NCBI GenBank assembly: GCA_963714155.1
Contig: OY970236.1
Coordinates: 1,860,001 to 1,924,000 of the forward strand
DNA from: VRUE01 sp963714155
GTDB taxonomy: Bacteria; Actinomycetota; Thermoleophilia; Solirubrobacterales; 70-9
Direction of reading: 5' to 3'
DNA length: 64,000 nucleotides
The position numbers were made by a program, and so were the translations under genes. Shown here piece after piece: positions 18,234 through 26,999 of the stretch (its first letter is position 1; each line of letters opens with the position of its first letter). The notes under the pieces were generated by a model, which saw only the letters and a list, made by a program, of their open reading frames with translations, did no database searches and had not been told where the DNA came from.

Positions 18234-20218
18234 CGCATCCCGTCGAGGTCGCGGCGCAGCTCCTTGAGCTCGTCGCGGAGTCGCCCCGCCTCCTCGAAGC
18301 GCAGGTCATCGGCGGCGGCGAGCATCTCCTCCTCCAGGGTGACGATCGTGCGCTCCAGCTCATCCGGGTCGGCGAACTCGCCGGCGGGCTTGCCGCGGCG
18401 CTTGCGCGGTGCCCGATCCTCCATCGCCAAGAACTCGCTCATCTCCGAGATGCCCTTGCGCACGGTCGCCGGGGTAATTCCATGCTCCTCGTTGTAGGCG
18501 AGCTGGATCGCCCGCCGACGGTCGGTCTCGCGCATCGCCGCTTTCATCGCGTCGGTCTCCTTGTCGGCGTACATCAGCACCCGCCCGTTGACGTTGCGCG
18601 CCGCCCGGCCGATCGTCTGCACGAGGCTGGTCTCGCCGCGCAGGAAGCCCTCCTTGTCGGCGTCGAGGATCGCCACCAGCGAGACCTCGGGCAGGTCGAG
18701 CCCCTCGCGCAGCAGGTTGACCCCGACCAGCACGTCGTACTCGCCGAGCCGCAGGTCGCGGATGATCTGAATCCGTTCCAGGGTGTCGATCTCGGAGTGC
18801 AGGTAGCGCACCCGGACGCCGTACTCGAGCAGGTAGTTGGTCAAGTCCTCGGCCATCTTCTTGGTCAGCGTCGTGACCAGGACCCGGTCGCCTTCCTCGG
18901 CGACCCCCTTGATCTCGTTCATCAGATCGTCGATCTGGTTGCGCGTCGCCCGCAGCTCGATCTCGGGGTCGATGATTCCGGTCGGCCGCACGATCTGCTC
19001 GACCGTGCGGGTCGATTCGGTCCGCTCGAACGGCCCCGGCGTCGCCGAGACCATGACCAGCTGCGGCACCCGTTCGAGGAACTCCTCGAATTTGAGCGGC
19101 CGGTTGTCGATCGCCGAGGGCAGTCGGAAGCCGTAGTCGATCAGGGTCTGCTTGCGCGAGCGATCGCCCTCGTACATGCCGCCGATCTGCGGCACCGTCT
19201 GATGGGACTCGTCGACGAAGACGACGAAGTCATCGGGGAAGTAGTCGATCAGCGTGTGCGGCGGGCTGCCCTCGGGGCGGCCGTCGAGGATGCGCGAGTA
19301 GTTCTCGATCCCCGAGGTGAAGCCGATCTCCTTCAGCATCTCGATGTCGTAGGCGGTGCGCTGGCGCAGGCGGTGGGCCTCCAGCTGCTTGCCCTCGGTC
19401 TCGAGTTCGGCCGTGCGGCTGTTCAGTTCGTTGCGGATTTCCTCGACCGCCCGCTCCAGCGTCTCGTCCCTGGTCACGTAATGCGAGGCCGGCCAGACCG
19501 AGACGTGGTCGATCGTGTCGAGGACCTCGCCGGTCAGCGGGTCGAAATGCTGGATGCCCTCGATCTCGTCGCCGAAGAGGGCGATCCGGTAGGCCGACTC
19601 GGCGTAGGAGGGCATGATCTCCAGTACCTCGCCGCGGACCCGGAAGGCGCCGCGACCGAGGACCGAGTCGTTGCGCTGGTACTGCATCTTGACCAGCTTG
19701 CGCAGCACCTCATCGCGGTTGATCTCCTCGCCAACTTTGAAGAGCTGCATTTTTTCGTTGTAGACCTGGGGCGAGCCAATCCCGTAGATGCAGGAGACCG
19801 AGGCGACGATGATCACGTCGCGGCGGGCAAAGAGCGCCGCCGTGGCGGCGTGGCGCAGGCGGTCGATCTCGTCGTTGATCGAGGAGTCCTTCTCGATGTA
19901 GAGATCCTGGGCCGGGACGTAGGCCTCGGGCTGGTAGTAGTCGTAGTAGGAGACGAAGTACTCGACCTGGTTCTCGGGAAAGAACTCGCGGAACTCGTTG
20001 CAGAGCTGCGCCGCCAGCGTCTTGTTGTGGGCGATCACCAGCGAGGGCCGCTGCACCGCGGCGATCGTCGCCGCCATCGTGAAGGTCTTGCCGGTGCCGG
20101 TGGCGCCGAGCAGGGTCTGGAAGCGATCCCCCTCGGCAAGGCCCTCGGCCAAGCCGGCGATCGCCTTGGGCTGGTCCGCGGTCGGCGTGTAGGCCGGATT
20201 GAGCTCGAACTCGGGCAC
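18221..20218 (-). CDS. uvrB: Excinuclease ABC subunit B
   Basis: DNA helicase-like damage-verification subunit of nucleotide-excision repair. The 665 residues show the UvrB start (FELNPAYTPTADQPKAIAGL), Walker A GATGTGKTFTMA, the beta-hairpin region YVSYYDYYQPEAYVP, FVDESHQTVPQIGGMYEGDRSRK, LVTTLTKKMAEDLTNYL, GVNLLREGLDLPEVSL, and a C-terminal UVR domain for UvrC binding (ELERTIVTLEEEMLAAADDL). The GTG at 20218 gives the family N-terminus. The gene is divergent from the DoxX-like gene across 36 bases. Confidence 0.98.
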   Translation of the reverse strand: MPEFELNPAYTPTADQPKAIAGLAEGLAEGDRFQTLLGATGTGKTFTMAATIAAVQRPSLVIAHNKTLAAQLCNEFREFFPENQVEYFVSYYDYYQPEAYVPAQDLYIEKDSSINDEIDRLRHAATAALFARRDVIIVASVSCIYGIGSPQVYNEKMQLFKVGEEINRDEVLRKLVKMQYQRNDSVLGRGAFRVRGEVLEIMPSYAESAYRIALFGDEIEGIQHFDPLTGEVLDTIDHVSVWPASHYVTRDETLERAVEEIRNELNSRTAELETEGKQLEAHRLRQRTAYDIEMLKEIGFTSGIENYSRILDGRPEGSPPHTLIDYFPDDFVVFVDESHQTVPQIGGMYEGDRSRKQTLIDYGFRLPSAIDNRPLKFEEFLERVPQLVMVSATPGPFERTESTRTVEQIVRPTGIIDPEIELRATRNQIDDLMNEIKGVAEEGDRVLVTTLTKKMAEDLTNYLLEYGVRVRYLHSEIDTLERIQIIRDLRLGEYDVLVGVNLLREGLDLPEVSLVAILDADKEGFLRGETSLVQTIGRAARNVNGRVLMYADKETDAMKAAMRETDRRRAIQLAYNEEHGITPATVRKGISEMSEFLAMEDRAPRKRRGKPAGEFADPDELERTIVTLEEEMLAAADDLRFEEAGRLRDELKELRRDLDGMRAGA

Positions 20219-20254
20219 GCGCTGACGATAGCGAGCGCAATACACTGCCCCGCC

Positions 20255-20623
20255 GTGACGCGCTCGCAAAAGGCCCTGGCCGGTTTCTTCGCCTTCACGG
20301 GGACGATGCACTTCGTCATCCCGCGCAGCTACGAAGCGATCATGCCGCCCTCGCTGCCCCGCCACAAAGAGGCGGTCGTGGTCAGTGGCATCGCCGAGAT
20401 CGCCGGGGGCGCCGCCGTCCTGGTCCCCTCGACGCGCCGTTTTGCCCGCTGGTGGCTGCTCGCCTTGCTCGTGGCGGTCTTCCCCGCCAACGTGCACATG
20501 GCGGTCAATCCGGAGCAGGTGCAGGGCCTGGATCTGGAGAAGGTCCCGCGCTGGGCGCTCTGGGCCAGGCTGCCGCTGCAACCGCTGGCGATGCTCTGGG
20601 TCTGGCGCGCGACGCGCGACTAA
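20255..20623 (+). CDS. DoxX-like small integral membrane protein
   Basis: The 122 residues begin MTRSQKALAGFFAFTGTMHFVIPRSY and contain IMPPSLPRHKEAVVVSGIAEIAGGAAVLVP, typical of DoxX-like proteins with four membrane helices. The function of the family is unclear (some affect oxidative stress). The GTG start is chosen because this is the first start past the divergent uvrB start region and it precedes the first helix directly. It ends in a basic segment (WVWRATRD). Confidence 0.85.
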   Translation: MTRSQKALAGFFAFTGTMHFVIPRSYEAIMPPSLPRHKEAVVVSGIAEIAGGAAVLVPSTRRFARWWLLALLVAVFPANVHMAVNPEQVQGLDLEKVPRWALWARLPLQPLAMLWVWRATRD

Positions 20624-20740
20624 GGCGCCCGGCGTCTTATCCGCGAGCACGGCGTAAACGGAAGGTTTTGTGGGTAGGTGTTTTGTCCGTCAGTCTTTTG
20701 GCTGTAGCGCTTCTGTCTTCACAGACAGAGAATTGCCGGA
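20624..20740 (+). promoter_or_regulatory. Upstream region of the XRE regulator with a 7-base inverted repeat
   Basis: The gap contains an unusually T-rich stretch and TCTGTCT/AGACAGA (20712-20718 and 20723-20729) with a 4-base centre, ending 12 bases before the ATG of the XRE protein. An operator for autoregulation at this place is a reasonable inference. Confidence 0.4.
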
Positions 20741-20989
20741 ATGAAACCACGCGAACGTTTCGCAATTAATCTGCGTAAGGCGCGCAAGAAGAAGGCGATC
20801 TCGCAGGAGGAGCTGGGTTTCCGCTGCGACCTGCACCGGACCGAGATCTCGCTGCTCGAGCGCGGTGGTCGGGAGCCTCGTCTGGGCACGATCGTCAAGC
20901 TCGCCGGCTCGCTCGACACCACCCCGGAACAGCTCTGCGAAGGCGTCACCTGGCTGCCCGGCAAGAGCAAATTCCAGATCAAAAAGTAG
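20741..20989 (+). CDS. Small XRE-family DNA-binding protein
   Basis: The 82 residues are almost entirely one helix-turn-helix domain: FAINLRKARKKKAISQEELGFRCDLHRTEISLLERGGREPRLGTIVKLAGSL. This is the Cro/CI-like fold, closest in style to the stand-alone regulators that begin with a basic arm. No sensor domain is present. It is followed after eight bases by a long palindrome. Its targets are unknown. Confidence 0.93.
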   Translation: MKPRERFAINLRKARKKKAISQEELGFRCDLHRTEISLLERGGREPRLGTIVKLAGSLDTTPEQLCEGVTWLPGKSKFQIKK

Positions 20990-20997
20990 CTGGCTAC

Positions 20998-21109
20998 GGA
21001 CCCATCCCGACAGGGTTCCGCTTAACTTTTTCGGTGGATTGCCGGCGGGCTGACGCCTCTGACTCACGACGAAAAAGTGCAAGACGCTCCACCCTGCCGG
21101 GATGGGTCC
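20998..21109. repeat. Nested palindromic element at convergent gene ends
   Basis: Outer arms 20998-21016 and 21091-21109 match at 18 of 19 positions. An inner 9-base stem, ACTTTTTCG (21025-21033) with its complement (21070-21078), encloses a 36-base centre. The right arm reaches the first base of the stop codon of the minus-strand gene. The inner T5CG/CGA5 stem is also found in the element at 61194-61317. Confidence 0.85.
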
Positions 21110-21633
21110 TAGGGCAGTAGCTGTTCGAGTAGCCCTTCTACGGGGCCAAGGAAGCCTTGGACATCGTCGAGTAGGGATTCGGCGTTGTTGATCAGTTCGA
21201 TCGCCTGGTCGAGTGGGATGTTGCGCAGGGTTTCGCGCAGCGGCGCGGCGAGCAACGGGTTGAGGGCGCCTGCTTCTTCGGCGTCGTCGACGGCGCGCAG
21301 CAGACCGGCCCGCACCGCCCGTGCCAGCTTGGCGTCGCTGATTTCGTAACGGTCGGTGAAGCGTTCGCGGGACTCAGGGGTGGCCAGGGCCCGGGCCAGC
21401 GTCTCGCGGCTGACGCCGAGCTGACAGGCGGCGCCGTCGAGGGCGGAGAGGGTGAACTGCTCGGCAATCTGCTGCAGGCCTTCGGGGTTGCGCCAGGGTC
21501 GGTGCTCGCACGGGTCCTGGGTCTTTGCCGGCGTGTAGGAGGACCCACCGGCGGCGAGGTAGATACCGATCAGGGCGACCGCGGCGAGGATCGAGCCGAC
21601 AACGAGGAACTGCGCTCGGCGCTCGGCGTTCAC
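21109..21633 (-). CDS. Membrane-anchored protein of unknown function next to an MFS exporter
   Basis: Not recognised. The 174 residues have one N-terminal membrane helix (FLVVGSILAAVALIGIYLAA, 9-28), so the rest is probably outside. The outer part is helical and acidic, with two Cys (DPCEHRPW, AACQLGVS) that could pair and a C-terminal LLDDVQGFLGPVEGLLEQLLP amphipathic helix. Its start overlaps the MFS stop by four bases, so a joint role with that transporter is likely. Confidence 0.75.
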   Translation of the reverse strand: MNAERRAQFLVVGSILAAVALIGIYLAAGGSSYTPAKTQDPCEHRPWRNPEGLQQIAEQFTLSALDGAACQLGVSRETLARALATPESRERFTDRYEISDAKLARAVRAGLLRAVDDAEEAGALNPLLAAPLRETLRNIPLDQAIELINNAESLLDDVQGFLGPVEGLLEQLLP

Positions 21634-23003
21634 AGCTCGACCCTGCGCGCCAGCGCGATCGGGATCAGCGAGAGCAGCCCGATCAGGGCGGCCAACCCAA
21701 AGGAGGGACTAAAAGCGTGCGTCGCGCCGCGGTTGAGCTGGTCCTGCAGTTCGTCCCGCAGCTGCACCACCTCATCGCGTTCGGCGGGATCGTCGGGCAG
21801 CGGCTCGAAGGCCGGGCCGATCGTCGGCACCTTGCCCTTCTCGTCGTCCAGGCGGCTCTCGATTTTCTGCGCCAGGTCGAGCTTGAGCAAAGGCGGCACG
21901 CGCGAATCGAGAATCACCGCCGTGCCGGCGTCAATCGCTTCACTGCGCTGCTCAGCGATGTCGTGGGTGAAGATCGGCGTCACCGCGAGGATCCCGATCA
22001 CGACGCCGGCGTGACGGGCGGAGATCGTCCAGCCACCATGAATCGCCTGCGGCGCCCGCCCGCTCAACGCGGTCTCGGTCAGCGCCGAGAGCACCAGGGC
22101 GAGGCCGACCCCGATCATCACCTGCGGCGGCAGGGTGAGCGCGACCTCCGCCTTGGGCAGTAGGGCCAAGCCCCCCAGCCCACCCGAAACGAGGATCGCG
22201 CCGGCCGCCGCACGCGCACGGTCGCTCGGCACTAGCCGGTCGAGCCGACTGCCAAGCAGCGCCGCCACGGGCATCACGCTGACCACGATCGCGGCCCCGA
22301 TCGGGGTCAGCCGCCAACCCTCGATCAGGAGCAGCACGAGCAGGAACAGCGCGCCGGCGATCGCGGCCGAGACCAGGGCCAGCGCCAGGTTCGCGAGTAG
22401 ATGCGGCCTGCCCGTCCGACGCAGCTCAGTGGAGAGCACGCCGGTGGCGGCCTCGTGCTTGGCGACGGCGAAGATCGGCACCGCAGCCGCCAGTGCGATC
22501 GGCACCTGAATCAGGAAGATCGACTGCCAGGAGACCAGCTCGGTCAGCAGCCCCCCAACCGCCGGCCCCAGTGCCGCCCCCGTCGCCCCCGCCGTGGCCC
22601 AGATGGTTGCCGCGCGGCGCTCGGAGCCGACCGTGGCAGGCAACAGCTCCAGCACCGCCGTCACCGCGAGAGCCCCACCAAGCGCCTGCACGCAACGGGC
22701 CGCGATCAGCGTGCTGAGCTGATCGGCGATGCCGCAGGCAAGCCCGGCTCCGGCAAAGACGGCAAGCCCGACAGCGGCGCTGCGGCCAGGGCCGACCCGG
22801 CGCGCTAGGTGCGCAGCCGGCACGGCGGCAAGGGCCATCACCAAGTTGAAGGAGACGAGGACCCAGCTGACGCCGGCAACGCTGGTGTCGAGCTCGCGGT
22901 AGATCTCCGGCAGCGCCAGGACGACGATCGAGGAGTCGGCCAGGACCAGGCCGACGGCGAGCGCCAGCGCTGCGACGCGGGGTCGCGGGGCCTCAGCGCC
23001 CAT
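21630..23003 (-). CDS. MFS transporter, DHA2-like (14 helices), with a large extracytoplasmic loop
   Basis: A 457-residue major facilitator. LADSSIVVLALPEIYRELD is the DHA2 first-helix motif, then AAHLARRVGPGRSAAVGLAVF and the ATAGATGAALGPAVGGLL motif C typical of antiporters. Between the penultimate and last helices lie about 85 polar residues (after AVTPIF up to SPSFGLAALIG) predicted outside, with a coiled-coil-like charged segment. The downstream membrane-anchored protein is co-translated. The substrate is unknown; drug or lipid export is possible. Confidence 0.88.
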   Translation of the reverse strand: MGAEAPRPRVAALALAVGLVLADSSIVVLALPEIYRELDTSVAGVSWVLVSFNLVMALAAVPAAHLARRVGPGRSAAVGLAVFAGAGLACGIADQLSTLIAARCVQALGGALAVTAVLELLPATVGSERRAATIWATAGATGAALGPAVGGLLTELVSWQSIFLIQVPIALAAAVPIFAVAKHEAATGVLSTELRRTGRPHLLANLALALVSAAIAGALFLLVLLLIEGWRLTPIGAAIVVSVMPVAALLGSRLDRLVPSDRARAAAGAILVSGGLGGLALLPKAEVALTLPPQVMIGVGLALVLSALTETALSGRAPQAIHGGWTISARHAGVVIGILAVTPIFTHDIAEQRSEAIDAGTAVILDSRVPPLLKLDLAQKIESRLDDEKGKVPTIGPAFEPLPDDPAERDEVVQLRDELQDQLNRGATHAFSPSFGLAALIGLLSLIPIALARRVEL

Positions 23004-23592
23004 AGCCCAGCTCCTTGCCGTACTCGTCGCGGTAGGCGCCCTGCTTCTCCAGCACCTCTTCGACGTAGGCGCGGGTTTCGGGGAAGGGAATCCCCTCGAC
23101 GTTCAGATCGCTGCCGCCCCACTCGTCGGCGTTCCCAGGACCGGCGTTATAGGCGGCGAGTGCGGCGGCCACATCTCCGTCGTAGCGATCGAGCAGTTCG
23201 CGCAGCAGGTAGGTGCCATAACGGATGTTGATTTCGGGGTCGCCCAAGTCCTTGAGCTTGAAGGTCGTGCCGCCGCTATGGCGCTCGATTTCGTTGGCCG
23301 CATCCGGGGTGATCTGCATCAGGCCGCGGGCGCCAGCGCTCGAAGTACGGTCGCTGAACTTCGACTCCGAGTAGATGACCGCAGCGATCAGCGCCGCGTC
23401 GACTTCCTTTTCGCGCGATTGCTGACGGATTACATCCTCGTGCTTCAGCGGCAGCGTCAGCTCCTGGATCGCCTTGTCCACAGTCCCCGCCAGCAGCACG
23501 CCGGCGACGATAGCGGCGGCAACCAGGGCGGCGCCAATTGCCAGGCGGCGCCTTCTCCGTTTCCTAATGCGGCGGTTTCTCCCCGGGCTCAT
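22993..23592 (-). CDS. Membrane-anchored lytic transglycosylase (SLT domain)
   Basis: The 199 residues start with a strongly basic cytoplasmic tail and one membrane helix (about 18-38), followed by a lysozyme-like SLT domain. IYSESKFSDRTSSAGARGLMQ holds the catalytic Glu and the ES..GLMQ motif, and AYNAGPGN is the third motif. It cleaves peptidoglycan glycan strands to make anhydro-muropeptides. It overlaps the MFS start by 11 bases and coaE by four. Confidence 0.95.
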   Translation of the reverse strand: MSPGRNRRIRKRRRRRLAIGAALVAAAIVAGVLLAGTVDKAIQELTLPLKHEDVIRQQSREKEVDAALIAAVIYSESKFSDRTSSAGARGLMQITPDAANEIERHSGGTTFKLKDLGDPEINIRYGTYLLRELLDRYDGDVAAALAAYNAGPGNADEWGGSDLNVEGIPFPETRAYVEEVLEKQGAYRDEYGKELGYGR

Positions 23593-24167
23593 CCATCCAG
23601 CTTCGCGATCAGAGTGGACAGGCGCTGCTCGAGATCCTCGAGCGTGCCGTCGTTCTCGATCACGTGCTCGGCTCGAGCCGCCTTTTCCTCCTGGCCGAGC
23701 TGACGCGCCTCGCGCTCGCCAACCAGGGCGTGACCACGCGCCTCGGCGCGGGCGCGGCGGACCTCGTCAGAGGTGACGACGGCAACAGTGGTGTCGAAGA
23801 CGGGCTCCATCTCGGACTCGAAGAGCAGCGGCACCTCGACGACGGCGACGGCGACATCGTCCCCCAGCGAAGCGAGCCAGCTGCCGATCCGCTCCCCCAC
23901 CAGCGGGTGGATCTGCGCCTCCAGCCACTTCAGCTGCTCTGGGTCCGCAAACACGATTTCGCCGATCTTGGTGCGGTCGACCCGACCCTCAGGCGCCACC
24001 TCCCCACCCCAGCGCTCGGTCAGTCGTCCCAGCAGCGGTTCGGAGTCGAGCAGCTCGTGGACCACGGCGTCGCTCGAGATCGTCGCCGCCCCAAGCCGCT
24101 CGAAAGCAGCCAGCGACTCTGACTTCCCAGCCGCAATACCACCGGTCAAGCCGATAGTCAGCGGCAC
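23589..24167 (-). CDS. coaE: Dephospho-CoA kinase
   Basis: Last step of CoA synthesis, phosphorylating the 3' hydroxyl of dephospho-CoA. The P-loop GLTGGIAAGKS lies at residues 5-15, followed by ISSDAVVHELL, IHPLV, VEVPLLFES and RARAEARGH. The 192 residues are typical. The gene follows rpsA by six bases, as in many actinobacteria, and stop/start overlap links it to the transglycosylase. With panB, panC and panD in the same window, several CoA-pathway genes are close together. Confidence 0.97.
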   Translation of the reverse strand: MPLTIGLTGGIAAGKSESLAAFERLGAATISSDAVVHELLDSEPLLGRLTERWGGEVAPEGRVDRTKIGEIVFADPEQLKWLEAQIHPLVGERIGSWLASLGDDVAVAVVEVPLLFESEMEPVFDTTVAVVTSDEVRRARAEARGHALVGEREARQLGQEEKAARAEHVIENDGTLEDLEQRLSTLIAKLDG

Positions 24168-24173
24168 GGCGAG

Positions 24174-25769
24174 CTAAGACTCGGAGGGATCCTCAGCGGG
24201 TGACTCGGCATCGTCGGACTCACCGGCGGCCTCATCAGTGTCATCAGGCGAATCCGGCCGCTCCTGCACCGATTCCCCCTCCTGATGCTCGCCTTCCTCA
24301 GGCGCCTCAGCAACAGGTGCCTCGGCCTCCTCGGCAACGGGCTCTTCAGCAACCTCAGCGGGTGTCTCCTCGGCATCGGGAGCCTCCTCAACCGCAGGTG
24401 CCTCGGGCTCCTCGGCGACAGCGGGCTCAGCTGACTCGTCAGCGGGCTCCTCGGCGACCTCGCCGGGCGCCTCATCCGCGGGTGGCGTGGCGGTGGGCTC
24501 CTCGCCCGCAGCTTGCGAGGACGAGGAGTCCTCTGCCGCGACAGGACCCGCGGCTGATGCGTCTGGTCCCTCGCCAGTGGATCCCTCTGCAGCCTGAATC
24601 TGCGCCCCGAGGTCGCCCATCGGCATCTTCTGCTCCTCGACCTGCTTGATGCTGAGCGAGAGTCGGCGCCGCTCCTCGTCGATCTCGAGGATCTTGACGT
24701 CGAGCGCCGCACCGGGCTCGACCACCTCGCTGGGGCTCTCGACGTGATGGTCTGCAAGCTCGGAGATATGGACCAGGCCCTCGACCCCGGGCAGGATCTC
24801 GACGAAGGCGCCGAAGGCGACGACCTTGGTCACTGTGCCGCCGAGTACGTCGCCGGGCCGGTGGGCGCTGATCACGCGCTGCCAGGGGTCCTCCTGGGTC
24901 TGCTTCAGGCCCAGGGAGATGCGCTGGCGGTCGCGGTCGATGTCGAGCACCTTGATCCGCACGGTGTCGCCGATCGCCACCACCTCTGAGGGATGGTTGA
25001 CGTGGCTCCAGGAAAGCTCGGAAATGTGGATCAGGCCGTCGATGCCGTCGAGGTCGACGAAGGCGCCGAAGTCGACGATGTTGGAGATCTTGCCCTCGAC
25101 CACCTGGCCGGGCTCGAGGCGACCGAGGATCTGCTCGCGCACCTCCTTGCGCTCTTCCTCGAGCACGGCGCGCCGCGAGAGCACCACGTTGTTGCGGCTG
25201 CGGTTGAGCTCGATCACTTTGCACTCCAGCGTCTGGCTCATGAACTCGTCGAGGTTGTGAACGCGGCGGATGTCGACCAGCGAGGCGGGCAGGAAGCCGC
25301 GCACGCCGAGGTCGAGGATGAGGCCGCCCTTGACGACCTCGATCACGTTGCCTTCGACCGGTTCGCCCGACTCGGCGGCAGCCTCGATGCGGCGCCAGGC
25401 CTTCTCGAAGCGGGCGCGCTTCTTGGAGAGGATCAGACGGCCGTCGGCGTCTTCCTTGGTGAGGACGAGCGCGTCGACCTCCTCACCCTGCTCGACCTCG
25501 TCGGCCGGGTTGACCGACTTGCGAATCGAGAGCTCGTGCGAGGGGATGACCCCCTCCGACTTGTAGCCGATGTCGACCAGGACCTCGTCCTTGTCGATCC
25601 GCACGACCTTGCCTTTGACGACATCGCCCTCCTCGAAGGAGACCATCGTCGCCGCGTAGTTGGGGACGATCTGGCCGTCGATTTCGAGCAGCAGGCCGCC
25701 CGAGCCCTCAACCGGCGAGCCGGCGGGAGCCTCAGAAGCAGGGGTCAAGGTCGTATCGGTCACGGACAC
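24174..25769 (-). CDS. rpsA: 30S ribosomal protein S1
   Basis: RNA-binding ribosomal protein for mRNA loading. Four S1 domains are visible in the 531 residues: GDVVKGKVVRIDKDEVLVDIG, PVEGNVIEVVKGGLILDLG, GQVVEGKISNIVDFGAFVDL and GDVLGGTVTKVVAFGAFVEI, in order, matching the four-domain actinobacterial form. The last 150 or so residues are a low-complexity Ala/Glu/Pro/Ser acidic tail. The start is GTG at 25769 or 25763; no Shine-Dalgarno is seen, as is common for this gene. The divergent FAD gene starts only a few bases away. Confidence 0.95.
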   Translation of the reverse strand: MSVTDTTLTPASEAPAGSPVEGSGGLLLEIDGQIVPNYAATMVSFEEGDVVKGKVVRIDKDEVLVDIGYKSEGVIPSHELSIRKSVNPADEVEQGEEVDALVLTKEDADGRLILSKKRARFEKAWRRIEAAAESGEPVEGNVIEVVKGGLILDLGVRGFLPASLVDIRRVHNLDEFMSQTLECKVIELNRSRNNVVLSRRAVLEEERKEVREQILGRLEPGQVVEGKISNIVDFGAFVDLDGIDGLIHISELSWSHVNHPSEVVAIGDTVRIKVLDIDRDRQRISLGLKQTQEDPWQRVISAHRPGDVLGGTVTKVVAFGAFVEILPGVEGLVHISELADHHVESPSEVVEPGAALDVKILEIDEERRRLSLSIKQVEEQKMPMGDLGAQIQAAEGSTGEGPDASAAGPVAAEDSSSSQAAGEEPTATPPADEAPGEVAEEPADESAEPAVAEEPEAPAVEEAPDAEETPAEVAEEPVAEEAEAPVAEAPEEGEHQEGESVQERPDSPDDTDEAAGESDDAESPAEDPSES

Positions 25770-25805
25770 AGCGGGGGATAATTGCAGGTGGATACTCTCT
25801 GCGTC

Positions 25806-26999
25806 GTGCCGATCCGAGCGACCAAACGCGGCGAGGAGCGTACGCCGCTCGAAGGCAGCCATGACGTGCTGATCTGCGGGGCCAGCTTCGCCGGCCTTGC
25901 GGTGGCCCGCGAGCTGGCCGGATCGGGGGCCGACGTGCTGATCGTCGATCGCTACGAGATCGGCGAGCGCCAGACCTCGGCCTGCGGCATCCCGACTCTG
26001 TGGATGGAAGCGCTGGGGCTGATGGAGGCCGAGCGCCAGCGCTTCGACTCGCTGCTGATGCACACGCCGCACGGCGACGCCCGCTACCGACTGCCCTTCA
26101 CCTTCTCCACCTTCGATTACCGCGAGCTCTGCGCCCTGCTCTGGCGCGACTGCGACGCCCGCTTCGAGACCGCCAAGGTGAACGGGCGGGCAACCGCCGC
26201 GAACGGCGACGCCGCGATCGCGATCGACACCGACCGCGGCGTGATCTCCGCCCCGCTCGTCGTCGACGCGCTCGGCTGGCGCCGCATGCTGGCCAACGGC
26301 GACGGCTACCAGCCACCCGAGGCGCCGCTCTCGCGCGGCCTCGAGGTTCACCCCGAGGGCAAAGGCGAGGACTTGGAGATCTGGATCGACCGCCGCTACG
26401 TGCCCGCCGGCTACGGCTGGAGCTTTCCCGCCCGCGACGAGCTGCGCATCGGCGTCGGCTCCTTCGACCCCCGCTTCCACGTCCGCAAGACGACCGAGCT
26501 ACTGGCCGAGGACCTCGACGCCGACCGGGTCCGCTATCAGGGCAACTGGATCCCCCACAAGCTGCGCAAGGGCACCGAGGGCGGCATCTTCTTCGCCGGC
26601 GACTCGGCCGGCCACTGCCTGCCGCTCAGCGCCGAGGGCATCCGCACCGCGCTCTACTTCGGCATCGCCCTGGGCCGTGAGCTGCGCGGCGTCCTCGACG
26701 GCTGGCAGGACCGCGAAGCGGCGGCCACCCGCTACGCCGAGTTCAACGACTCGCACGAGTGGAAGTTCAGCTGGATGCTGCGGGTGCAGAAGCTGGTGCC
26801 GAAGATCCCGCCGCGGCTGCTCGGGCCGCTGGTTCGCCTGCTCGGCAACAAGCGCTTCATCAAGTGGTCCTTCAACCACTACCTGCAGATTGCACCGCCG
26901 GAGTTCGCCTCAGCGAACGATCAGAACGGTGCCGGCCAGAAGCAGTACGACGCCGGCGACCCGCTCCGGGCTGAGCGCGACCTGGTCGAGGCCGAATAG
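25806..26999 (+). CDS. FAD-dependent oxidoreductase, geranylgeranyl-reductase-like
   Basis: The N-terminal dinucleotide fold VLICGASFAGLAVARELAG and VLIVDR, the middle YGWSFPARDELRIGVGSFDP, and FFAGDSAGHCLPLSAEGIRTALYFG place this in the geranylgeranyl reductase/FixC group of flavoproteins, which reduce isoprenoid chains or transfer electrons. The start is uncertain: TTG 25782, GTG 25788 or GTG 25806; I prefer the last because the first two leave almost no room for the divergent rpsA start. Its last 90 bases overlap the converging DMT gene. Confidence 0.85.
   Translation: MPIRATKRGEERTPLEGSHDVLICGASFAGLAVARELAGSGADVLIVDRYEIGERQTSACGIPTLWMEALGLMEAERQRFDSLLMHTPHGDARYRLPFTFSTFDYRELCALLWRDCDARFETAKVNGRATAANGDAAIAIDTDRGVISAPLVVDALGWRRMLANGDGYQPPEAPLSRGLEVHPEGKGEDLEIWIDRRYVPAGYGWSFPARDELRIGVGSFDPRFHVRKTTELLAEDLDADRVRYQGNWIPHKLRKGTEGGIFFAGDSAGHCLPLSAEGIRTALYFGIALGRELRGVLDGWQDREAAATRYAEFNDSHEWKFSWMLRVQKLVPKIPPRLLGPLVRLLGNKRFIKWSFNHYLQIAPPEFASANDQNGAGQKQYDAGDPLRAERDLVEAE

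Noticed and set aside
18482..20254. Very long plus-strand open frame opposite uvrB
   Set aside because: Only its 3' end (from 20255) is a credible gene. The remainder mirrors uvrB codons in the complementary frame.
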